16,513 nucleotides of DNA from Candidatus Moraniibacteriota bacterium (GTDB lineage: Bacteria; Patescibacteriota; Minisyncoccia; Moranbacterales; UBA1568), in NCBI GenBank assembly GCA_023261685.1, contig JAHFOM010000020.1, forward strand, positions 1 through 16,513, in the 5' to 3' direction. A program made the translations under genes and the position numbers. Positions 1 through 5,266 of this stretch are shown one piece after another. Position 1 is the first letter of the stretch, and every line of letters starts with the position of its first letter. The notes below the pieces were generated by a model, which did not search any database, was not told the origin of the DNA, and was given only the letters and a program-made list of their open reading frames with translations.

Positions 1-29
1 TCCAAAAGGATTTTAAAGTTTTTAGTCAT
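1..29 (-). CDS. Possible start of a further gene, cut by the window edge
   Basis: An ATG on the minus strand at position 29 opens a frame of nine codons (M-T-K-N-F-K-I-L-L) that runs off the left edge. It begins 11 bases after the stop of the ATP-grasp gene, the spacing expected of the next gene in the same operon. Too little is visible to name it. In relatives the neighbouring 7TM domain is often fused to an inactive transglutaminase domain, which is missing here, so this would be a natural place for it, but nothing in the nine residues supports that. Confidence 0.3.
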
Positions 30-40
30 AGAGGGTGCTG

Positions 41-1483
41 TTATTTGCTCACATCAACAAGAAATTTCCGAAGACTTTTTCTTCCTATGATGACGGGGTA
101 CTCTAGGTTGGCACGGTCTGCAATAGTGACAGAGGCGGGGATCTCGATGGTGTCCATAATGAGGGATATTTCTATTTTCGGTCTCATACTGAAACCGCTC
201 GCCGAATAGGTGAAAGTGATTGCCCTGAGGTCCGTATGAGCGTTCCGGTATGTTACATCATACTCATCCGATAGCTTCTTGAGATCATCGCGGTTTGTCG
301 AGGTCGGTTTTGGGATAGTCTCGAAAAATTCGAGTACGTCGCTGAAACCGAGTTCTTTCGCGAGGTCGGTATCGATCGATGTGGAATCGGCGCCGGTATC
401 TATCTTGGCCTCAACCTCGATTTCTTTGCCGTCTTTGCCGATGAGCTTTATTTTCTCGATACTGCCGATGACTCGTTTCCCCGAGAGCTCCTCGATCTCT
501 TCCTCGATTTCTCCGCCGAAGAGGTTCATCCCGACGCGTATCCCCCGTTCTGCCGTCTTGATTTTGATCCCAGAAACGCGCTCCAAGCGTCGCTTGAGTC
601 CGCTTGAGTTCGCCAGCTGGATAGAGAGCCCGGGTCGCGCATTGAGTTCGAGTATGACCGGTCCGCGCTCGCGATCAATGGCGATATCGGCGCCGAGAAA
701 TCCCAGTCCGGAGACTTCTTGGGCGACGACGGACATTTTCAGAATATCTTTCCAATAAGGAATCTTGATGCCGGAGAGCGCGAGACGGGTGCCGGGAATG
801 TATTCGATGGCAGCGCCTTTGCCGAGAATGGCATGGGTCGTCGTGCCGGTGGCGAGGTCGATACCGACGCCGATAGCACCTTGCTGAAGGTTGGCCTTGC
901 CATCGGACGCGCGCGTCGGGAGACGAAGCATCGCCATCACCGGAACACGGTTGAAGACGATGACGCGGATATCTGGGATGCCTTTGTAGGCGTATGGCTT
1001 GAACAATTTCAGGAGCGTCAGCCGTTCCTCGAAAAAAGCGATATCGGGAATGTTGGAAAGAGAAAATGAACCATCCAGAATATTACGGATGTGTCTCTTG
1101 ATGTCTCCGATACGGATGATTGACCCGTCAGCTTTTATCCACGCCTCTTCAGGCATCTCATCTTCGGGAATGTTTGAAACAGGACGGGTAGGCTTTTTCT
1201 TCCCGTACACGACCAAAATACCTTCGCCGCCGAAGCCGCGATTCGGTTTGAGCGCGAAGCTGTTTGGCAGGGTCGACCAATCAAAGCGCTCAAGCTCTTC
1301 GGTATTTGTGATTTTAGCGAGTAGCGCCGGGACACCGAGCCCGCTTTTTTTCAGAATACGTTTGCAGACAAGCTTGTTGTCAGCGATTTCTCGTCCGCGT
1401 TTACGGTTGTGCGGCCGGATGTAGTCGAGGTTCCTCGCGTTCATGCCGAGCAGCCCCCCGCTTTTTTTGAAAAAATCAAACAT
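41..1483 (-). CDS. ATP-grasp (RimK-like, alpha-L-glutamate ligase-related) protein fused to a C-terminal RimB-like retropepsin domain
   Basis: 480 aa, no signal peptide or membrane segment, so cytoplasmic. Residues about 10-300 are an ATP-grasp ligase: N-terminal GMNARNLDYIRPHN and ADNKL family signatures, glycine-rich KPNRGFGGEGI (79-89), DIRV (171-174) and the metal/ATP site LELNARPG (278-285, with E279 and N281). Residues about 335-478 resemble the COG4067/PF05618 'ATP-dependent zinc protease' or RimB group, with the aspartic-protease motif DTGADS (362-367) and the closing IIGRKSL (465-471). By family, the ligase half should join an amino acid, classically glutamate, to a peptide or protein end, and the protease half could trim or reverse it. 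The substrate is unknown. In many bacteria the two are separate genes; here they are one. The gene follows the 7TM gene after 39 bases and is probably cotranscribed with it. Start is the ATG at 1483, which keeps the family's N-terminal signature; no Shine-Dalgarno is seen. Confidence 0.85.
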   Translation of the reverse strand: MFDFFKKSGGLLGMNARNLDYIRPHNRKRGREIADNKLVCKRILKKSGLGVPALLAKITNTEELERFDWSTLPNSFALKPNRGFGGEGILVVYGKKKPTRPVSNIPEDEMPEEAWIKADGSIIRIGDIKRHIRNILDGSFSLSNIPDIAFFEERLTLLKLFKPYAYKGIPDIRVIVFNRVPVMAMLRLPTRASDGKANLQQGAIGVGIDLATGTTTHAILGKGAAIEYIPGTRLALSGIKIPYWKDILKMSVVAQEVSGLGFLGADIAIDRERGPVILELNARPGLSIQLANSSGLKRRLERVSGIKIKTAERGIRVGMNLFGGEIEEEIEELSGKRVIGSIEKIKLIGKDGKEIEVEAKIDTGADSTSIDTDLAKELGFSDVLEFFETIPKPTSTNRDDLKKLSDEYDVTYRNAHTDLRAITFTYSASGFSMRPKIEISLIMDTIEIPASVTIADRANLEYPVIIGRKSLRKFLVDVSK

Positions 1484-1522
1484 AGAGGACAGAGTTTAGG
1501 GGATAGGGACAAAAGCCGTCGC

Positions 1523-2179
1523 TTACAAGGAGCGAAAAATTTTTCGGAAACGGAAGTACTCCGTCAAGCGGAGCCCCGTCCATTTTCCGAGAGAAAAATT
1601 GATGAGAAAGGTGGCGAGGATAGCCCATGGATAGTGAAGGATGAAATCCGTCAGCGTCTTCCAGCTGATGAGGTAGTAGCCGATCACGGAAATGACGAGT
1701 GTTTCGAGGGCGAGAATAAAAGCAATACGACTTCCTTTTTCAATCTGCGTAGCGACAAATTTCTCGGCCAAAGTGATCATAATGAGGAGCGGGAAAATCG
1801 AGACGGATGCGAGCCCTGTCCGCTGGAGGCTTCCGCCGAGCACCATAACGCCGAGAATAGCCAAAGATATGATGGAAAGCGTGATAGCGACGCGCGGAAG
1901 GTAGAGCAAGCGAAACTGTTTGAGGGCGAGGCGCGTAATCATCCCGACGAAAATGACGCTGACAAAGATCGCGATGCCGTATTTGATACCGTTGGGATCA
2001 AAGGCGAGAAGCGCAAACGTGATAATGGAAGGCGTGTAAATACCGAAAGCTTTGATGCCGATGACTTGGCGGAAAAAGGCCACCAAGGTAGCGACGAGAG
2101 GCAACATCAATAACAGCGTGACCGTCTGTATCGGGACACCCTGAGCGAGAAAAAATTCGATAAGAGGATGATACTGCAT
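1523..2179 (-). CDS. 7TM membrane protein of the inactive-transglutaminase-associated family, 7TM part only
   Basis: 218 aa from the ATG at 2179. The open frame extends six codons further to a TTG at 2197, but those codons lie in an AAAATTG-type spacer repeat, so the ATG is preferred. Seven hydrophobic segments follow one another almost without loops, beginning with one that reads LLLMLPLVATLVAFFRQVIG, then GIYTPSIITFALLAF. This matches my memory of PF14402 (7 transmembrane helices usually fused to an inactive transglutaminase, PF14400). The periplasmic transglutaminase-like part is absent, so this is a stand-alone 7TM version. Its neighbour, the ATP-grasp/retropepsin fusion, is the partner usually found with this family, which supports both calls. 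Likely an inner-membrane component of a module that modifies or processes a peptide; the function of the family is not established. Confidence 0.8.
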   Translation of the reverse strand: MQYHPLIEFFLAQGVPIQTVTLLLMLPLVATLVAFFRQVIGIKAFGIYTPSIITFALLAFDPNGIKYGIAIFVSVIFVGMITRLALKQFRLLYLPRVAITLSIISLAILGVMVLGGSLQRTGLASVSIFPLLIMITLAEKFVATQIEKGSRIAFILALETLVISVIGYYLISWKTLTDFILHYPWAILATFLINFSLGKWTGLRLTEYFRFRKIFRSL

Positions 2180-2284
2180 AGAATTTTCAATTTTCAATTA
2201 TCAAACAATGATATAAGTTTCCAATTTTAAAATTTAGAAATTTATTCATTAAAAATTGTTTAGAAATTGAGAATTAGAAATTAG
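2180..2284. repeat. AT-rich spacer with AAAATTGAAAATTG-type micro-repeat
   Basis: Spacer between ruvC and the 7TM gene. Read on the minus strand it ends in two copies of TTGAAAATT directly before the 7TM start codon and contains further imperfect copies (around 2255-2284, ATTGAGAATTAG-like). No terminator hairpin or convincing promoter was seen, so read-through from ruvC is possible. Confidence 0.5.
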
Positions 2285-2785
2285 TTATTTGGTTTGTCCG
2301 TTCTTTATGGCTTCCACTTTTCTCCGGCTCGCGTGGCAGAGGGCGACAGCGAGGGCATCGGCGGTATCATCGGGTTTTGGAATGGTTGCGAGTTTGAGAA
2401 TGGCCTTGACCATCAATTGCACTTGAGCCTTGTCCGCCCGCCCATAATTGGTCAGCGCCTGTTTTATCTCCAGCGGAGTATAACCATATATACTAACACA
2501 TAAATTCTCCAGTGTCAATAATATGCACCCGCGAGCCTGCGCCACCGCGATAACCGTTTTTTGGTTCGTGGAGAAAAAAAGTTCTTCCACGGCGGATTCT
2601 TCCGGTTGGTATTTCCGAATGATGTCTTCGAGGTTAGCAGAAATTTCAGCCAGCCGCTTGGGAAGCGGGATATCCTTGGAAGTGCTGATGTGGCCAAAAG
2701 CGATGGCTGTCGTATGACTTCCGTGTACGTCGATGACGCCCCATCCGACGGTTGCCGTACCAGGATCAATGCCGAGGATTATCAT
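2285..2785 (-). CDS. ruvC: Crossover junction endodeoxyribonuclease RuvC
   Basis: 166 aa, the usual length for RuvC. It cuts Holliday junctions symmetrically at the end of homologous recombination and fork repair, as a dimer, together with RuvAB. The N-terminus MIILGIDPGTATVGWGV carries the first catalytic aspartate (D7); AVEELFF gives the catalytic glutamate (E67); PDDTADALAVALCH near the C-terminus gives D140 and D143. All four acidic residues of the RNase H-like active site are therefore present. It lies 97 bases downstream of the PH-domain gene and about 1.1 kb from ruvB on the same strand. Start is ATG with no Shine-Dalgarno. Confidence 0.96.
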   Translation of the reverse strand: MIILGIDPGTATVGWGVIDVHGSHTTAIAFGHISTSKDIPLPKRLAEISANLEDIIRKYQPEESAVEELFFSTNQKTVIAVAQARGCILLTLENLCVSIYGYTPLEIKQALTNYGRADKAQVQLMVKAILKLATIPKPDDTADALAVALCHASRRKVEAIKNGQTK

Positions 2786-2816
2786 AGTCAGCTAACAGTT
2801 AACAATTAACAGGAAA
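2786..2816. repeat. TTAACAG-type micro-repeat spacer upstream of ruvC
   Basis: The bases next to the ruvC start are built from the short word TAACA repeated three times (CTAACAGTTAACAATTAACAG on the plus strand, in overlapping steps). A related CAACA-type run occurs inside polA at 11615-11650. The rest of the spacer to 2882 shows no clear promoter or terminator; on the minus strand there is a TTGACT but no well-placed -10. Confidence 0.5.
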
Positions 2817-2882
2817 CAAAAGTCAATGAACAGGCAAGGATTCCCATCAGCTATTGCCCGTTGACTATGTATCGCCGATTGT

Positions 2883-3464
2883 TTATTGCGGTTTGTCCGT
2901 ATGCAAGGCATTCACCATTTTGTGGAGATCATCATCAAGGACGCTTTTTGAAAGCTTCATCACGATGTCTTTGACCTGGTAAGGATCGGCTACCTGTCGG
3001 AACGTGAAGCGCTTTTCTTCGCCGGCAGTCTGCACGAGGACGTCTCCGTAATTGAGTACGGTCGGGAGGAGCCCCTCGACGGTAGCAGTGACATCTTGGA
3101 CACGAGAAAAATTCAGTTCGCTGATGTGTCGTACGAACAATCCTTTCTGTTCGATGTTCACGATGCGTTCATTGGTGATAATCCAGACGTCGAAAGAATA
3201 ATCAATCCAGAGTAGAAAACTGAAGATCCACAAGAGGATAAAGAAAGTGTTTTCGACGAACAGGAAGAAACGTGCGTTTTTGGCATCGAACATTTCTGGG
3301 AAAAGCACGGGGAGGACGAGTAGGCTGGCGATCAGTAAAAAAGAGAAAATAAGAATGACAAGAAAATGGACGAAAATATTGAACCAGTGCCGGTGGATGA
3401 CGCGAAGCACCTGCTCATTCTCGTGCTGGCCTCGGAAGTGGTAACGACTGGAAATGTGAGGCAT
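2883..3464 (-). CDS. Membrane-anchored bacterial PH-domain protein (bPH_2, YdbS-like)
   Basis: 193 aa. After a short N-terminal region with the phrase RGQHENEQVLRVIHRHW come two long hydrophobic segments (about 28-57 and 65-92), then a soluble domain with the typical bPH_2 pattern: VWIITNERIVNIEQKGLF, ISELNFSRVQDV and YGDVLVQTAG. The family (PF03703) is widespread; its members sit in the membrane with a PH-like domain in the cytoplasm and have no agreed biochemical role. It starts 11 bases after the stop of the small membrane protein upstream, so the two are almost certainly one transcript. Confidence 0.82.
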   Translation of the reverse strand: MPHISSRYHFRGQHENEQVLRVIHRHWFNIFVHFLVILIFSFLLIASLLVLPVLFPEMFDAKNARFFLFVENTFFILLWIFSFLLWIDYSFDVWIITNERIVNIEQKGLFVRHISELNFSRVQDVTATVEGLLPTVLNYGDVLVQTAGEEKRFTFRQVADPYQVKDIVMKLSKSVLDDDLHKMVNALHTDKPQ

Positions 3465-3475
3465 AAAGGTATCGC

Positions 3476-3694
3476 TTAAAACGACTGCGGAAGTATGGCA
3501 TCGATCGGCAGAGAAAAAAACAAGAGAGCATTGGTAAAAATAAGAATGGAAAAAACGACAAGGAAAAGAGTGATGCCGAGTACGGCGCTGCTCCGCTTGA
3601 GGGAGTAGCGGGCGAAATGGAAAACAATGAAGAGCCCGGCTGTGATGTAGCTGAAAAAAAGTACTGTGTACAGGAGGCCGAAGAGGGGGCGCAT
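3476..3694 (-). CDS. Small two-helix membrane protein of unknown function
   Basis: 72 aa with two hydrophobic stretches (about 5-27, LFGLLYTVLFFSYITAGLFI; and about 38-62, VLGITLFLVVFSILIFTNALLFF) separated by a short basic loop (RYSLKRSS). I do not recognise a family. Reasons to believe it: it is on the coding strand of its operon, 11 bases before the PH-domain gene, and a good extended -10 promoter lies upstream at 3801-3829. It may be a partner of the PH-domain protein. The start is the ATG at 3694, preceded by an A-rich stretch on the minus strand and no Shine-Dalgarno. Confidence 0.62.
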   Translation of the reverse strand: MRPLFGLLYTVLFFSYITAGLFIVFHFARYSLKRSSAVLGITLFLVVFSILIFTNALLFFSLPIDAILPQSF

Positions 3695-3743
3695 AGAATT
3701 TTTTTTGCGTGGAATCTGTTTTTATTCTCTCAGCGTTTCGAGA

Positions 3744-3769
3744 GAAGCGAAAGCGCGTTTTCGTTTCCG
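3744..3769. repeat. 26-bp palindromic element, copy 1 (REP-like)
   Basis: GAAGCGAAAG, a 5-base centre CGCGT, then TTTCGTTTCCG. The core folds as GAAAGCG/CGTTTTC with one G-U pair. A second copy at 8555-8580 is identical outside the centre, where the bases change but pairing is kept. This copy lies in the 5' leader between the promoter at 3801-3829 and the small membrane-protein gene. Confidence 0.65.
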
Positions 3770-3800
3770 GACAAAGAACGGTATCAACGTGTCGATCTTT

Positions 3801-3829
3801 ATTTTACCATCTCATCTATCGAATCCCAA
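3801..3829 (-). promoter_or_regulatory. Promoter for the small membrane protein / PH-domain / ruvC run
   Basis: On the minus strand: -35 TTGGGA (3824-3829), 17-bp spacer, extended -10 TGG-TAAAAT (TAAAAT at 3801-3806). Predicted start of transcription is near 3794, giving a leader of about 100 nt that contains palindromic element copy 1. Confidence 0.55.
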
Positions 3830-3863
3830 GTTTTTTCAAGAGTTCAGCGAGACCGGAAATCAT

Positions 3864-4874
3864 TCAGATCAGTGTGTCCTGTGTATCATCCGGCGGGGTG
3901 AGGCCGAGATGTCTGTAGGCGGGAGCGGTGACGACGCGACCACGCGGGGTGCGCGCGAGAAACCCGAGCTGAATCAGGTAGGGTTCGTAGACATCTTCGA
4001 TGGTCTGGATTTCTTCGCCGGTAACGGCAGCGATGGCCTGAATGCCGGCCGGACCGCCTTTGAATTTGTGGATGAGCGTGCTTAAGATGTGACGATCGGT
4101 CGGTTCGAGTCCGAGGCGGTCTATTTCGTAGAGTTCGAGCGCTTCGAGCGCGATGGCACCGGTGATAGTGGAAAAATCTTTCGTCTCAGCATAATCTCGG
4201 ACGCGTTTCAGGATACGGTTAGCGACACGCGGTGTCTGGCGGCTGGAGCCGGCGATTTCTTGCGCGCCTTGTTCATCAAGGCCGATATTGAGGATGGTGG
4301 AGGAGCGTTTGACGATGTGCTTGATTTCTTCAGGGGTGTAGAATTCCAGTCGATGGGTCGAGCCGAAACGGTTGCGCAGAGGATTGGATAGCGCGCCGAG
4401 TCGGGTGGTGGCGCCGATGAGCGTGAAGCGTGGTAGATCGAGCTGGATAGTGCGGGCGGCCGGACCTTTGCCGATGATAATGTCGAGCTTGTAGTCTTCC
4501 ATCGCCGGATAGAGCACTTCTTCGATCATCTTGTTTAGTCGGTGGATCTCATCAATGAACAGCACGTCGCCGTCATCGAGATTGGTCAGGATAGATCCGA
4601 GATCACCCACCTTTTCAATGGCCGGTCCGGAGGTGACTTTGATGTTGACGCCCATTTCTTTGGCGATGATGTGTGCGAGCGTCGTTTTGCCGAGTCCCGC
4701 TGAACCGTACAGGAGTATATGATCGATGCTCTCTTCGCGTTTTTTTGCGGCCCGGATAAAAATATCAAGATTGCGCTTGATTTTTTCTTGTCCGACATAC
4801 TCTGCGAAGCGTTCTGGACGCAGCGTATTCTCGATAACCTGCTCTTCAGGAATATTGGGGCTTGCAGTGATCAT
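3864..4874 (-). CDS. ruvB: Holliday junction branch migration helicase RuvB
   Basis: 336 aa from the ATG at 4874. RuvB is the AAA+ hexameric motor that, with RuvA, drives branch migration of Holliday junctions for RuvC. Seen: LRPERFAEYVGQEKIKRNL at the N-terminus, Walker A GSAGLGKT (57-64; most RuvB proteins read GPPGLGKT), Walker B DVLFIDE (103-109), sensor 1 GATTRLG, the NPLRNRFG arginine-finger loop, and the C-terminal winged-helix phrase TPRGRVVTAPAYRHLG. The open frame continues upstream to 4973, but those 33 extra residues do not resemble RuvB and most of them lie upstream of or across the gene's own -10 box (4945-4950), so they are not coding. No Shine-Dalgarno is seen. Confidence 0.96.
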   Translation of the reverse strand: MITASPNIPEEQVIENTLRPERFAEYVGQEKIKRNLDIFIRAAKKREESIDHILLYGSAGLGKTTLAHIIAKEMGVNIKVTSGPAIEKVGDLGSILTNLDDGDVLFIDEIHRLNKMIEEVLYPAMEDYKLDIIIGKGPAARTIQLDLPRFTLIGATTRLGALSNPLRNRFGSTHRLEFYTPEEIKHIVKRSSTILNIGLDEQGAQEIAGSSRQTPRVANRILKRVRDYAETKDFSTITGAIALEALELYEIDRLGLEPTDRHILSTLIHKFKGGPAGIQAIAAVTGEEIQTIEDVYEPYLIQLGFLARTPRGRVVTAPAYRHLGLTPPDDTQDTLI

Positions 4875-4944
4875 AGGAGGAGAGAATTCTAAAAAAGCGA
4901 TGAAAAAGCTTTGGATAAAGGGAAAAAAAGACATTCTTTTTCTG

Positions 4945-4973
4945 AGTATAGCATCTCTTGACAAATATACCAA
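4945..4973 (-). promoter_or_regulatory. ruvB promoter, interleaved with a divergent promoter
   Basis: Minus strand: -35 TTGGTA (4968-4973), 17-bp spacer, extended -10 TGC-TATACT (TATACT at 4945-4950). Expected start near 4938, leader about 64 nt to the ruvB ATG. The -35 of the opposite promoter (4958-4963) sits inside this spacer, so both cannot be occupied at once. Confidence 0.7.
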
Positions 4974-4986
4974 GCCGTGATAACAT
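4958..4986 (+). promoter_or_regulatory. Strong promoter driving the plus-strand candidate ncRNA
   Basis: Consensus -35 TTGACA (4958-4963), 17-bp spacer, extended -10 TGA-TAACAT (TAACAT at 4981-4986). Expected start at about 4991-4995. The next protein gene on this strand is more than 5 kb away, so its product should be the structured RNA that follows. Confidence 0.72.
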
Positions 4987-4990
4987 CGAA

Positions 4991-5240
4991 GGTCGCTTCA
5001 CAGTGGCATTGTAGATGCTCCGCCAGAAAAGTTCTCGGCAGGGGACTGCTTCATCTGTAGACAATTGGGGGCTCCTATCTTTTGCCCTCAATCGCGGAAC
5101 TGTTTGTCCAGATTCGGGTAGGGTGGTTTCGACTGCGCTATGCCTCGACACTTTTCCTTTCCTCAGGCTCCTATGTCCGAGGTTTGTCTACAGGTTAAGC
5201 GGTGATAGGCAAAAAGTCTTCCTTGATAGGAAGACTTTTT
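4991..5240 (+). ncRNA. Candidate structured non-coding RNA, about 250 nt, family not recognised
   Basis: Lies between a consensus promoter and an intrinsic terminator, with no ORF that looks coding. Predicted structure by eye: closing helix GUCGCUU (4992-4998) with AAGCGGU (5197-5203); perfect 10-bp helix CUGUAGACAA (5055-5064) with UUGUCUACAG (5184-5193); hairpin UUGGGGGC (5065-5072) with GCCCUCAA (5084-5091); hairpin AGUUCUC-GGCA-GGGGACU (5030-5047); and hairpin CCUCAGG (5161-5167) with UCCGAGG (5176-5182). Two of the hairpin loops carry the same GGCUCCUAU. I compared it with the signatures of RNase P, tmRNA, SRP RNA and 6S RNA and found none convincing. Boundaries come from the promoter and terminator, not from homology. 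Confidence 0.6.
5211..5240. terminator. Bidirectional intrinsic terminator
   Basis: Perfect 12-bp stem AAAAAGTCTTCC / GGAAGACTTTTT with a TTGATA loop. It has a T-run on both strands, so it ends the plus-strand RNA and, 27 bases past its stop codon, the minus-strand tandem ATPase gene. Confidence 0.88.
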
Positions 5241-5266
5241 CGTTTCTTGTGAAGAGAGTGATGAAA

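Noticed and set aside
1409..2113. 234-aa plus-strand open frame
   Set aside because: Antisense to the 7TM gene; its very high Glu/Asp/Arg/Lys content is what the reverse complement of hydrophobic codons produces.
4875..4973. 33-residue N-terminal extension of RuvB
   Set aside because: It overlaps the ruvB promoter (-10 at 4945-4950) and does not resemble RuvB; the ATG at 4874 gives the normal length.
5120..5150. GGTTTCGACTGCG segment as the 5' end of a tmRNA
   Set aside because: It resembles the tmRNA GGTTTCGAC word, but no acceptor stem, CCA end, tag reading frame ending in ALAA or T-arm partner was found.
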